DNA of 64,000 bases, taken from Cheiracanthium punctorium (lineage: Eukaryota > Arthropoda > Arachnida > Araneae > Cheiracanthiidae). The DNA is taken from the NCBI GenBank assembly GCA_038373885.1, contig JAWZYV010006126.1, positions 513,501 to 577,500 on the forward strand, in the 5' to 3' direction. Below are positions 1 through 10,662 of the stretch, in pieces (position 1 is the stretch's first letter; the number at the start of each line of letters is the position of its first letter). Below the pieces are notes generated by a model, which worked only from the letters and a program-made list of their open reading frames with translations, was not told where the DNA came from and did no database searches. A program made the translations under genes and the position numbers.

Positions 1-109
1 TTGAAACAACATACACGATCCATACGTGCATTTTTAGCGAAATTGTTTGTTTCATTCCACTTCCAAGACCCTCTCTATCTCTTCTCAGTCAATGGAGATG
101 GGATAATAC

Positions 110-147
<38 letters not shown>

Positions 148-755
148 TATGTAATAATGAGACGGGCCAAGATTCATTTTCTGGAGACGCAAGTTGCAAC
201 GCATTAGTCTCGTTTAATTAATATTCTTTCTGTTTAATTAACGGCTGATCACGGATTCTTTTCTGGAGCAAGTTTTATTTATTTCTTAAGCTCTGCAATC
301 TAGAGAGAATGATTGTATTCCGTTTCGTATGAATATTTTTTCCCCTGTTCTAATTGTAATCGTATTGCATTAGTGTGTTTATTTCGTGGCTTCTAATGAA
401 CACGACTGTAGTGAAAGGACGATTATGAACAGTGCCTGGAAAGTTTCAAGAATAACAGCCTGTAATTGGGGACCCGATGGATACGCAGGTCTGCTCATCT
501 ATCGCTGCTGCGTGAGTTAGTTTGATCTCGGATTCGAATCCCGTTAGCCCAGGGATGTATGCTTTTTCCGAATATTATAATGTAAAATTGTACTTTCAGA
601 TAAAGATGATCTGGAACTTACGGGATACCTGATATTAAGGCCTAAAAAGAGCCATAGATCTTGATAAACTACCTCTCACAGTTGCCCCAGTAGATAGTTA
701 TAAGTAGATGTTTGGCTATTCCGCAAGATGAACAGTGGATATAAGTCATCATTAA
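1..755. other. Gene-free stretch with a poly(A) tract
   Basis: I see no credible coding sequence. A pure A run occupies about 113-143. Around 500-545 a sequence resembling a Pol III B box (GATTCGAATCC) is present, but it does not fold into a convincing tRNA. Confidence 0.6.
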
Positions 756-1096
756 CACCAAACTCTGGCGTTTTGACTGTTGCCAGTCACGAAGAATAGA
801 TTGGATTTCTATAAAAATAGTTGCGGGTGACCTAGCTCCACGAGAATCCTTTACTTTTTAGCACGTCATTTCCCGTAAAAAATTGTCACGATTATTATTA
901 ACAGCACTGACATTTGCTGAAAAATGGAAGAATGCGAGAAAGCTGGATAGATTGCCATATGCTGAAAAAAGGGCAGCCGTTGCCATCGCTCGACTTAACT
1001 ACCAGCAAGAGGGCGGACGATCGAAACGTTCATCGTGTGTCACAGATCTAGAGACCCTTTTTTGACGCAGCTGGCTGTGCGCGCACAGCCAGCTGT
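756..1096 (+). mobile_element. piggyBac-like palindromic MITE, copy 1 (A half plus core)
   Basis: This copy matches those at 25.3, 34.8 and 36.0 kb over more than 300 bp. It follows TTAA at 752-755 but lacks the first 30 or so bases of the family, then runs from the unique A half into one palindrome arm and stops just past the core GGCTGTGCGCGCACAGCC. The second arm is missing. A 60-codon open frame within it (883-1065) is an accident of the repeat. The family is assigned from TTAA target sites and CCCTT-type ends; this copy alone would not prove it. Confidence 0.75.
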
Positions 1097-1162
1097 CATT
1101 CCAACTTTCGTCCAACTGTCGTGCCAGCTGTCGTTCCAACTGTCGTGCCAGCTGTCGTCCCA
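1089..1162. repeat. Minisatellite grown from the MITE core end
   Basis: About three copies of a roughly 24-bp unit of the form CCAGCTGTCGTTCCAACTGT follow directly on the last bases of the MITE core (CAGCCAGCTGT). One frame reads as repeated P-A-V-V-P-T-V-V. The unit seems to have been seeded by the MITE edge. Confidence 0.8.
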
Positions 1163-1289
1163 AATTTACAATACACACTCAAAAAGGAAACTTGGGGAAG
1201 CATACTTTTAAAAACGCTACGGCGTGCATGGCATTACGATCCTACGTGTCGGTGGATGATGACAAATGGCAAAATTTTGGGCATGGACC

Positions 1290-2145
1290 AAATGACTGAA
1301 TATCGCCAAATTTGGTGATATTTCGGCAAAAATCACCAAGGTTGATGACAAAATGCGAGACTTTGGACATCGAAAAGGGTTAAAATCGCCAAGCTTGGCG
1401 ACCTTTGGCGTAATTCCGGAGGGAGGCATGTGACCGTGGTCAGACAATTACCTTACTATATGGTAGGACGGTATTGTTCTTGAAATGACAGTATCTAAAA
1501 TTGCCAATGACGCAATGACCATAATGTGTTGGAAATCTTTTGAGTGTTACTGTAGCAGAACTATAAATGATAAAGACACATTTTTCGATGGAGAATTCAT
1601 TTCGCCAATAATTTTGTAACTCTTAACAGCATATATCACTTCTGAATCGTTTCAAACAGCCTAATGCCTCAAAAATACGCTGTAATGAATTTCAGCCCAT
1701 AGAGTGTAATGTATTTAGAATCTTTTGGGAGGCCCTGTAGATAAACTATCTAGTCGATTTGGACCGAAAGGGAAGGCGCACAACTAGATGTTACAAAAAT
1801 CCTAAATATAAAGTTTCAACATTCTACGACTAATAGGTTTTGAGATATGCGATTTACTTACATACGAACGTACAGACGGCATGGAAAAACTGGTCAAAAT
1901 AGACTTGCGGTCGGTCAAAATGGGTTGCACACGCTTTTATAAGAACGTGTATGCTAGCGTAAGATGAGATGCACCGAAAAAATTCTTAAAAGTAAATTTA
2001 AAGGGAGTCAAAATCGTTTTTTTCGTGGCCCGAATCCGGCACCCGAAATTTTTCGGGACCACATTACTTCCTTGTACTCAACGACTTCTTATACTTCTTA
2101 ACTATACTTCTTATACTTCTTATAATCCGTACAAGGAAGTTAAAA
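1290..2145 (+). repeat. Dispersed repeat family X, longest copy
   Basis: This non-coding repeat has partial copies at 24.6, 35.2, 36.7, 43.7-44.2, 61.4, 62.7 and 63.3-63.6 kb. Shared landmarks are GCCAAATTTGG-type hairpins, a block reading like TTTTGAGTGCTCCTGTAGAA followed by CTATAAATG, the phrase CATTTTTCGATGGAGA, and later AAACTA(T/C)C(T/C)AGTC and AACTAGATGT. It ends in two small hairpins near 2042-2140. I see no coding capacity, so class cannot be assigned. Ends are approximate. Confidence 0.55.
2042..2140. repeat. Paired terminal hairpins of family X
   Basis: CCCGAAA/TTTCGGG pair at 2042-2057 with a two-base loop. ACTTCCTTGTAC at 2066-2077 pairs perfectly with GTACAAGGAAGT at 2129-2140. 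The 51-nt loop of the second hairpin is filled by short tandem copies of ACTTCTTAT, an expansion inside a loop. Confidence 0.8.
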
Positions 2146-2588
2146 TATTATCATTCGTGACTAGTTAAGCTATTGAAACACTTGTAAAAAATGAAATATC
2201 TCTAACTCCATGAGTTACATGAGCCGATCTCCAAAAAATTATGCCTGCCTATTAAGCTTAAAGATTGTTGTCATGATATCAAATGCATTCTCAGCTGCTT
2301 CAAAAATAAAAGAAAGGAAGAGGAAAGTTCATGTCTTTCCCGAAACAATATCCCGCATGTTTTTCATTCTTTTTGCACCCCCAGTGTCCTCGAGAGAATT
2401 CAAGTAGTCATATCCAGGAACATGCGGAAAATTGCAAAGCAAAACTCCCAGCATTTATATTACGAAGATTATTTGTTTTCTTCCACGGCGCTGATGAGGG
2501 AGGAAGAAAAAATTTCTTCTAAGAAAAATTTCTGTTTTCCAGACCATTGTTGCAGAAACGTTGCTAATTTGTCAATTTTGTAAGCTTA
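2146..2588. other. Gene-free stretch
   Basis: Two overlapping open frames of about 63-65 codons occur here in different frames, without recognisable domains. They are most simply chance frames. I see nothing else. Confidence 0.6.
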
Positions 2589-3093
2589 AAGCCGGATTCA
2601 TACTGGCCGTACCACACCGCTAAGACGCCGCAATGACGTCACGTGGCGGAGCAACACGGCCCCCGCGCGGCGAGCGCCGAGGGTTTGCCCAATATCTGGC
2701 AAGAACAGATATTCCGCAGCGACCGCAAAGCTACAGCCAACTACAGAAGAGCTTTTCTAGAGTATTTTTGTTGAGTGTTGACGGAACGCACGTATGTAAC
2801 ACGCCTTCTGACAGAACGATGGTTGATGTTCGATTGTTTTAAAGATAAATATGTTAAAATAAGTTGATTTCTCCTTAACATTAATCGATTCTCCATTATA
2901 AAACAATCTTTTAAAAGCACAACAGAAGAAACGAAAGAGAAGTACGCCGAAGAACAACAAATAAAAATGTCGTGCATTCATTGGTGCATTTACTTGCGGC
3001 ACCGCAAGCTCGCTGCGCGGACAGCCAACGGTCCAAAACGGCGAAACAATACGGCATGGTTGCGGTGCGGCGCGGCAGGTATGAATCCACCTT
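2589..3093. mobile_element. Fold-back MITE with GGATTCATAC termini
   Basis: The left end AAGCCGGATTCATACTGGCC is matched in inverted orientation by the right end near 3045-3093 (reverse complement AAGGTGGATTCATACCTGCC). The ends are GC-rich and the centre AT-rich, as in many MITEs. About 505 bp; no clear target-site duplication and no transposase. Superfamily not assigned. Confidence 0.7.
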
Positions 3094-3095
3094 TA

Positions 3096-3275
3096 CCCTT
3101 TGAGGCGCAACCCTTTCCCAATGCTGGAAAAAGGGCAGCCGTTGCCATCGCTCGACTTAACTACCAGCAAGATGGCGGACGATCGAAACGTTCATCGCGT
3201 CCACAGATCTAGAGACCGTTTTTTTGACGTCACCTGGCTGTGCCGGCACAGCTAGCTGCATCAAAAAAAGGGTAA
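3096..3275 (-). mobile_element. piggyBac-like palindromic MITE, copy 2 (B end, arm and core)
   Basis: It begins CCCTTTGAGGCGCAACCC after TTTA (a TTAA variant), abutting the fold-back MITE. It carries one full palindrome arm and the core GGCTGTGCCGGCACAGC, then breaks off early in the second arm. The A half is absent. Orientation is given relative to copy 1. Confidence 0.75.
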
Positions 3276-3540
3276 CATCTAGTGAAAATTGTCTGCTGAT
3301 TCGATGACCACACCGTAATCGGACAGCCATTTGCGCCATGTGTATGCTCGAATGGCGTTATTCAGTTTTTTGAGAGAAGTGAAACTTCCTGGAAGTCTAA
3401 CTTCGCATTTCAATTATTCATTTTATCCTAAAGTAGGCAGATAAAAAAATGGAAGGCGTGAATGGTACGAGAATAAGAATTTTCTTCCCTAAAGGACGTC
3501 TACCCGCACACCACAATTAAATAATAATATATATATTTTT

Positions 3541-3600
3541 TTTAACCTAAAATTCTTCCAGATTTTATTTACGCACTCGGCTGGAAGAATTTCAGATTTT
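3541..3600 (-). repeat. 3' tail of the EEP-bearing element, with hairpin
   Basis: AAATTCTTCCAG (3550-3561) pairs with CTGGAAGAATTT (3581-3592). On the minus strand this lies just after the stop of the endonuclease remnant. The core CAGATTTTATTTACGCACT closely matches the tail of the tandem-repeat elements at 17.5, 21.8, 47.9 and 56.8 kb, where it reads CAGATTTTAAATACGCACT. That ties the endonuclease gene to those elements. Confidence 0.65.
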
Positions 3601-3612
3601 TAAAAAATCTAT

Positions 3613-4269
3613 TCAATCAATTCTGCCATGTAGAGGAAAATGATAACTGTAAGTGCTCATATAGACTCCTGTTCGCATCATTTTGTTGCTGAAAATTGAA
3701 TCCATTGTTGTTTGGCCCCTAGCGGTGAAATGTTTTGGATGAGTGCGTATTGGAAAATCTAAAGTACCCATTTCAGTTGTGAAATCGGATCCTTGATCGG
3801 AATTGAATTCTATGTTAAAATCTCCTACTAAAACAGTCTTACGATCATCCACCTTCAGCAACGTTTCGAATAGAGCGTCTCATTTATCTTCATAAGAAAT
3901 TCGAGGACTAGCGTAAGTAATTGTAAATCTCACTTTATCTTGAATATACGCAATAACCATTTGAACACCATTGATCTGGCTCGTGTAGCCACGGGTAAAG
4001 TGTTTCATTAAGTTTTCCTCTATAAAAATTATAACTCCAGATGGCTTTCTGTTTTGGAAACCTCTGTCTATCCGTTCGACCAAAGTGAATCCTGGTATTT
4101 GAAAATCATCTGAAGGGATAGTCCATGCTTCCGTTAGGAATATCAAATCACTCTGCAGAAAACGTGAATCAAACGGAAAAGTGACCACGGCGCGGCACGT
4201 AGACAAAAATCCCGTACTTGGAAGAATAAAATAGCACCCGAGTGCTAATAATTTCCTTCCATTTTGCAA
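3613..4269 (-). pseudogene. EEP-type endonuclease domain remnant, probably Helentron-derived
   Basis: Read on the minus strand, one frame runs about 218 codons and is broken by a single in-frame TGA at 3880-3882. The order of motifs is that of an endonuclease/exonuclease/phosphatase (APE-like) fold: S-D-L-I-F-L-T-E-A-W near residue 40, a middle R-K-P-S-G-V-I-I-F-I strand, V-L-V-G-D-F-N near residue 148 (the metal-site GDFN signature), then T-T-M-D-S-I-F and a C-terminal Y-S-Y-H. In known families such domains nick DNA for LINEs or sit at the C terminus of Helentron Rep-helicase proteins. The T-T-x-D-x-I-F plus Y-S-Y-H ending is more like the Helentron type, but no helicase or reverse transcriptase is visible next to it. 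The N terminus is probably incomplete. It stops just before a conserved hairpin tail. Confidence 0.65.
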
Positions 4270-5147
4270 AGAATGTGATGTTTTTTTCTATATGAATGTC
4301 CAAAATCATTTACATGCGTGAAAAGCTGTTTTTACGCAATGTAAAGCGCCCTCTTTGTTAGGCATATTTGCAGCTTACAAAATTACGAATATCTGGTCAA
4401 TAGTCCGAAATCTTTCTCGGAGGTACCTTAATTGAATAACTCAGGTGTTCAAACGCAAAGAAAAACTCTGGGGGAAACGCCTGTCTGGGGGAAGTTCCTT
4501 ACAAAATTATCATTGCACATTTCTTTGATACTCCCACACTTTTTTTGAGTGGGTGTATTTAGTGTTATATACAATAAATGTACAATCTATATGTTTTTAT
4601 TACTTTTTTTTTTGGTGGGTAGGTGCGGCGCATAAAATGGTTGAACTCTCACCGGGCACAACATGGACTAATTTCGGCTCTTTTAGTTTCATTTTAAGTA
4701 CAAATCTCTCCCTTATCTGCAGATGTGCACAAGTTTGCGGAGAGAATTACCCTTCCAAACTATTCGGGCAACTCTCCCATTAAGCTGAATGTACGGAGAG
4801 ATAAATGGACTAAATACGATTTGGATACTTTTCTGATAAATCCACTCCAAGTAAGTGGAACTTTACAGGGGGTACATGCATTGCATTGATTGAATTTGTG
4901 GGTCGGACAAGTTTATTTTTAAGCCCTCCTATTACAAGATGGAAGTTAGGTTGATTGGATTAAAAGAGATTAGGGAGATTAATAGGGTTTGCAGATTGAT
5001 TATCTCGAAAAGCACGTTTTTAATAATTTTATGCAACTTTGGATTAGCATTTATATAGGACGGGGTGCGTGTTGAAGGAGGATGTATTTAAAACAACTAT
5101 AATTAAAAAAATCTATTTTAAATTACCTCACTAAAATAAAAAAATTA
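4270..5147. other. Gene-free stretch
   Basis: No coding frame with recognisable motifs and no inverted-repeat element found. A 76-codon frame at 4553-4783 is of low complexity in part and unsupported. Confidence 0.55.
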
Positions 5148-5600
5148 TTCCCATTGTGAAATAGTAGGGTTTGGCAGTTTCTCGCTAAATACAGAAGGCA
5201 CTTCCAAGCTGAATTCAGTTTGGAAAACTTATTTCTTGACGCCAAAGTTAATGATCAATCGCCAAAAGTGGACAATCTTGGGACTTTCGATAGATTACTA
5301 CGAACGCCGCTACTGACAACCCTTCAGGAAATGGGTTAAAAATATGTTTTCCTTTTCAATCTTCTAATAATAATTTCATTTCCATAGTAAAACTGTAAGG
5401 TTTGGCAATTTCTCGCCAAATATTGAAGGTATTGCAAAGCTGGATTCAGTTGTGGGAAATTATACATTGGAACCAAGCATGGCGGTAAGTCGCTAAAAGT
5501 GAACAACCTCGGCGACGTTTGAGTTCTAACTCTTCCTCTTTTACTGTTAACCCTTTAAGTAATGGTTTTAAAACACATTTCTTTCCAATTTTTCTTTCCG
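5148..5600. repeat. Diverged tandem duplication, unit about 240 bp
   Basis: Two adjacent blocks share the phrases AATAGTAGGGTTTGGCAGTTTCTCGC / AACTGTAAGGTTTGGCAATTTC, then GAAGG, CAAGCTG(A/G)ATTCAGTT, and a later TCGC-AAAAGTG-ACAA block. The GGCAATTTCTCGCCAAAT hairpin resembles that at 43.7 and 62.9 kb, linking this to family X. Confidence 0.6.
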
Positions 5601-5712
5601 AACATGTACCATGTAAGGAAAGTATTGTAATCATGAAAAAATTCGACTTCGAGATTTTGGTATATCTACCCTTTTTGAGGTCTTCTGAAATCATTTATGC
5701 TATTTTTACGAG

Positions 5713-5760
5713 ATGTATGTATGCATGTGTGAGTGTGTGTATGTGTGTGTGTATGTGAGT
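5713..5760. repeat. (TG)n-rich microsatellite
   Basis: Imperfect run of TATG, TGTG and TATGTG repeats. The adjoining open frame translating as alternating cysteine and valine is not a gene. Confidence 0.85.
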
Positions 5761-5776
5761 GAACACGATAGCTCCT

Positions 5777-6120
5777 AAATGGGGCATTCGATTGAGCTCA
5801 AATTGGGTGTATATGTTATAAACTACCGTCGCAAGACCGGTCTTGATTTTGGTGTGTACAGATAGTTTTTCTACAGGGCTACGACAAAGATTTCTTTTAC
5901 ATTATGGCCTATGGGGGAAATTCTTGAAACTGCGCTAGTGTTTAAACGGTACATTCGATTGAGCTCAAATTGGGTATGTATGTTATAAACCAACATTGTA
6001 AGACCGGTATTGATTTTGACATGTATAGGACTAATAATTTTTCTACCGGGCTACGACAAAGATTTCTTTTACATTATGGCATATGAGGAGTATTCTTGGA
6101 AGTGCGCTAGCGTTTATTTA
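5777..6120. repeat. Tandem duplication, unit about 172 bp
   Basis: The phrase CATTCGATTGAGCTCAAATT occurs at about 5783 and 5953. Each copy continues with ATGTTATAAAC, AAGACCGGT, CTACGACAAAGATTTCTTTT and ends GCGCTAG. Two copies only, non-coding. Confidence 0.85.
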
Positions 6121-6615
6121 AATGCTTGGTAATGATCTTAATCGTAAGTGTACAGAAAGTCGAGTGGAGTCACTCCAGATTTTTTTGAATGAAAAGTGCA
6201 TCAGAATTTGAACAAATTAATATGGCACCACGCATAAAGTACCCACTTTCGAATAAAATAAAGAATAAAATCGAATTTCGAATAAAATATACAGCGATAA
6301 TTTTTACCTCTTCGTAATTCGTGATTTTGAACACCTACTGTTGTACAATCTTTAAATAAAATGTTTTCTGCCCCATCGATTTGTTGCTCCTTCTGTTCTT
6401 TGTTTCTGTGCACCATAGTTAGCAACTACGACATTTTCGACTCTGCATTGCTGTGTGATTCCGAGTCGTCTCTGTGCCCCGCTACACCTCCTGCAAGTTT
6501 CTCAGTCTGGCATTGAGAAACCCTATACGCATAGAAAAAGGGCGGTCCTGACGTATTGATAACCTGCTCCATTTTGATGACGGTTAGAGACGCATAAACA
6601 GTACATAAACGAGGG
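6121..6615. other. Gene-free stretch
   Basis: Contains only short frames without motifs, on either strand. No element ends recognised. Confidence 0.55.
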
Positions 6616-6709
6616 TTTTGGAAAAGTGGCTTTGCATCATTCCATAGTTTTAGAGTACATAATCACGGACTCTAAAATTACGGAATGATGCAAAGCCACT
6701 TTTCGAAAA
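6616..6709. repeat. Inverted duplication at the 5' edge of a gypsy pol gene
   Basis: Left arm 6616-6657 is the reverse complement of right arm 6669-6709, with about three mismatches and an 11-bp spacer. The right arm is in frame with the pol coding sequence that follows, so the left arm is an inverted copy of pol DNA, marking the truncation point. It could form a hairpin of about 40 bp. Confidence 0.85.
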
Positions 6710-9385
6710 GCTCCGTACTGTACCCTACGCTTTAAGAGAAGAAGTAGATAGAGAGCTTGATAGATTAGAATCAGAGGGTATAATCGAAAAAGTTGATTAT
6801 TCTGAGTGGGGGTACACCACTAGTTATAATTCCAAAACCAGACGGTACAGTAAAAATTTGTGCGGGTTATAAGGTCACTGTAAATAAACAACTTCAGCAC
6901 GCGAGACACCCGATTCCAACAATTGAAGATATTTTAAATAAATTCTGTGCTGGATCGTATTATTGCACTTCAGATATTTATCAAGCGTATTTACATTTGT
7001 CAGTGGATGTAGAAAGTGCAAAAATTCAAACCATTTCAACACACAAAAGAACATATTTAGTGAAACAATTATTTTTTTGGGATAAAATCAGACCCTAACG
7101 AATTCCATTCCTTCATTGATCAATTTGTTCAAGATTTACAGGGCGTTAGTGCATATTTTGACGATGTAATTATTCAAAGGAAAACATTTCAAGAATACAA
7201 AACACGTTTGCTTCAAGTTCTAGCTAAGCTACGTGCTCACAATCTGCATGTTAATACCAATAAATGTAAGTTTCTTCGGAAAAAAGTAGAATATTTGGGT
7301 CATGTAATCAGTTCTGAAGGACTTGAAGGACCAGATAAAGTAAAAGCTATCCAAGAGGCACCTCCACCGAAAAATGTTCATGAATTAAGAAAATTTTTAG
7401 GTCTAGTGATGTATTACTCAAAATTTTTGTAAAACGCTTCAACCTTACTTTATCCATTAAATAAACTTCTTAAGAAAAACGCTCCTTATAAATGGACAGA
7501 TAATTGCGAAAAAGCTTGGATGGAAGCTAAATGTGAAATTCCCAGTGATCAAATTTTGATTTCTTTCAATCCTAAGTTGCCAGTAACACTGACGCAAGTC
7601 CCTTCGGATTATCTGGTATCCTTTCGCACATCATGCCAGACGGAAGTGAAAGGCCGATAGCATTCGCCTCAAGATCCTTAACTGCTGCAGAAAGAAATTA
7701 TAGTCAACTGGACAGAGAAGCAACCGCTGTCTACTGGTCTTGCAAAAGATTTTATGATTATATATTAGGAAGAAAATTTATTTTAATCATTGATGATAAA
7801 CCCATGATGTCAATCCTACACCCTGAAAAGAAACTTCCTTTAATGTCAGCCAATAGAATGCTCCGCTATGCACACTTTTTATCAAGTTTTTATAATACAA
7901 TACAACTTCGTACCTCGAGGGATCATGCCAATGTAGATTATTTATCAAGAAACCCTTTACCACTTACTACTCGAGAAATATGTACAATCGATGATTCATA
8001 CATTATACAAGAGAATAAAATACAACACATCTCTACAGATACAGTTACAGCTGTTGATATTCTAAAAGAAACGGAACTACACGAAGAACTTTCACAGCTA
8101 AAAGAAAATATTTTAAACGGGAAGATACGAGATCCTGAAATAACACTTCAAGATGGTATTTTGTTACGAGGATAGCGAGTGATTATACCAAAAAAGCTTA
8201 AACCAGTAATTTTTCAAGAATTACATTCGACACACGTTGGAATTGTGAAAATTAAAACACTTGCTGCAGGAAATTATTGCTACTGGAAAAATGTAGACTT
8301 TGACATTGAAAATCTAGTGAGAAACTGCAAGGAGTGTTGTGATATAAAAAAGAACCTCCAGAAAGCAGCAATTTCACAATTGGGACTTCCCTACAAGAAA
8401 TTTGCAACGTGTTCATATGGACTACGCTGGACCATTTATGGGACACTTCTTTCTTATTGTTTTCGATGCTGAGTCTAAATGACCTGAAATTTATCACATG
8501 AAGAAAGTTCCAAATTCCACTTCAACTATTCATTATTTGCGAGAATATTTAGCCGTTATGGGTTGCCAGAAATACTTGTCAGTGACAATGCTACTATTTT
8601 CAAATCTCAGGAATTTATGGAATTCTGCAAGAGAAACGGAATACGACAAAGAATGATTGCTCCAGGACATCCTTCAGCAAACGGACAAGCAGAACGATAT
8701 TGTCAAATCTTGAAAACCAAATTAAAATGTGTGAGATATCAACACGGTACGCTTCATGAGAAGTTGAGTGAATTATTATTTCGTTACAGAGCAACACCTC
8801 TTTCAAGCGGGAAGACGCCTGCAGAATTATTATTTGGAAAAAATATAAGAACGAAATTAGATCTTATTAAACCGACGCCTGCTGATACCTATAAAAATAA
8901 ATCGGAGCAACCGATATTCGGAAAATCTTATAAATAAGGAGACGGAGTCCAATCAAGAAATTACTCAAGTTCAACTGTATGGAAGTAAGGTACAGTTGTT
9001 GAAAGGTTAGGTCTAGAACACTATCTAATAGAGCTAGACGACGGATATGTAATCAAGTGACATTTTGATCAACTATGCCTTTGTCTAGTCAACAAAGAAC
9101 CTACAATCAAATTTGAACCGTACCTTTCTAAAGACTTAAGTTCCAATAATGGGAGAGGTAAGACCGAAGTTCCTGCAGCGACAATTCTCAAGTCTCCTGA
9201 AAAACCGAAAGTGAGTAAGGTTCCAGAAAAGAGCCCCCAAACCCCTCAACCTCCAGTCTAGCTTTCAAATGCAAGCTCACAGGTTCCCCATACAAGATCC
9301 AAAACCCCTTCTCTTCTCGTCGTAGCCTCCAAAGCTACAACGTTCCACAAGAATCCGGAAGCCAATTAAACGGTTAAATATTTCA
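6669..9385 (+). pseudogene. pol: Ty3/gypsy-type pol remnant (RT, RNase H, integrase)
   Basis: Domains follow in standard gypsy order. Reverse transcriptase spans about 6669-7430: a V-D-R-E-L start, I-P-K-P-D-G, then the active-site motif as A-Y-F-D-D-V (F in place of the usual second-position residue), and L-R-K-F-L-G-L-V-M-Y-Y. RNase H follows at about 7490-7960 (R-P-I-A-F-A-S-R, then L-D-R-E-A). Integrase lies at about 8180-8940: a zinc-binding C-x-x-C, H-M-D-Y-A-G-P, S-D-N-A-T and N-G-Q-A-E-R for the D, D and E. A GPY/F-like segment (E-R-L-G, then H-Y-L-I-x-L-D-D-G-Y) lies at about 9000-9080, and a basic tail R-K-P-I-K-R-L-N near 9360. Frameshifts fall near 6812, 7078, 7590 and 8430-8560; stops at 7430 and 8174. 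No gag, protease or LTR is present. It resembles Mag-type gypsy elements; that subfamily is my inference. Confidence 0.9.
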
Positions 9386-9561
9386 AAATTTTAAAAATAA
9401 GTCCAAATCTATTAAGTAATTACGCCGAAACTTAAAGTGTTATCAAAATCTTTCAAATTAGCGTGGGAGAACTGTTGTGTTCGTAAACCTCCGCGACGAA
9501 GTACGTTAAGCGGTCAGCAAGTGCCAAGAACTTTTATACTGCTGCTGCGAACTTTTTTACG

Positions 9562-9570
9562 ATGCGGGAG
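9562..9570. repeat. Possible left target-site duplication of the MULE
   Basis: ATGCGGGAG here compares with ATGCGGCAT at 17058-17066, directly outside the right terminal repeat. Seven of nine bases match. MULEs usually duplicate 8-10 bp. Confidence 0.45.
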
Positions 9571-9641
9571 GCATTTTCGCCGATCCCAACCGCCCGCGCG
9601 AATACCGCGTCTGCGCATGCTCAGCGAGATCGAGAGACCGG
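9571..9641. repeat. MULE left terminal inverted repeat
   Basis: GC- and CpG-rich 71-bp block, reverse complement of 16986-17057 with few differences. It holds TCTGCGCATGCTC, close to the palindromic NRF1-type site GCGCATGCGC. Confidence 0.9.
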
Positions 9642-10129
9642 AAACCGCACAAAGCTTTAAGGACGGTGCTGGCGCCATCTGTTCGGTGAAAATGTAGTTA
9701 GTTTATTATAGTGATAATGAATATATAGAGGATGACACATATTGAAATGTAAATTTTATTACCAGATCTTCAATTTCGCTTTAGCTGATGAAAAATAAAA
9801 GCATAAAAATGTTAAATTATAAACTTAATTTACATATGAAACGTAAATTAAGGCTTTTTAATGTAAATTTCTGAATTTTTTATTAAAAAAAAACAATATT
9901 TCACATTAGTATTATTAAACAGATTTAAAGTTTTTGCTACATAGTTTTAAGAAATTATTTAAATCAAATGAATTTTAATAACTTTATGAAATGCTCGATT
10001 TCTAATAATTTAGTCTTGATTTTTATTTGTGCATTTTGCATTTTAAGTTAATATTGCATAATCCACAGTTTTTCTATTTCAAATTTGGTGTAAACTTACC
10101 ATAGGCATAGAGTTATATGCAGACTTCGT

Positions 10130-10377
10130 GCGATTACACGGTCATCTGCAATCGATTACAGGAAATGATATGGATTACGATTACGATTACTAACAATTTC
10201 CAAAAAGATTATGACTAGTGAATGTTAGTTTAGTAAAATAACATTAATCTTGATGTTAAAGAAATCAAATATCAAAAGAATTCCATGGAAATGCAATTTT
10301 ATCATAGCATTTTTGTAAATTTGTAAAATATTATTTTAGTCATCGATTACAGTCGATTGTAATCGGCACGAAGTCTG
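10130..10377. mobile_element. MITE with CAGACTTCGTGC termini, hAT-like
   Basis: Left end CAGACTTCGTGCGATTAC is matched by right end GTAATCGGCACGAAGTCTG. The centre is AT-rich and repeats GATTACGATTAC. Flanking octamers GTTATATG and GTTAATGG match at five of eight positions, so the duplication is weak. Nested in the MULE. Confidence 0.6.
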
Positions 10378-10385
10378 GTTAATGG

Positions 10386-10650
10386 GCCCGTGGGGCTCGA
10401 GACCCCCCAATAAATTGTGAATAGGGGCTGAGCCCACCCAATAATTTACCACTAAATACAGAAAACTAATTTATACTAACATAAAAAAAAGTATTTCACA
10501 CCATTTACAAACGTTTAAAAAACGTTTTCTTTGCTTCTATTTTTAACTTATAACATGGTAGAAAGATACTAACATGGATACTTACCTTACATAGGTGTAG
10601 AATTCTATGGACCCATGGAGCTCGAGCGCCTCCAATAATTTACACTTACA
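10386..10650. repeat. Short direct repeat pair
   Basis: GGGCCCGTGGGGCTCGAGAC with CCCAATAATTTAC (10386-10450) recurs as GGACCCATGGAGCTCGAGCG with CCAATAATTTACAC (10609-10650). The sequence between is AT-rich and uninformative. Confidence 0.5.
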
Positions 10651-10662
10651 CATAGTAAGTCA

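Noticed and set aside
495..545. tRNA-like B box (GATTCGAATCC)
   Set aside because: T-stem pairing is poor, and no A box, anticodon arm or acceptor stem can be laid out around it.
883..1065. 60-codon open frame as a small gene
   Set aside because: It lies wholly inside the piggyBac-like MITE and is not kept open in other copies.
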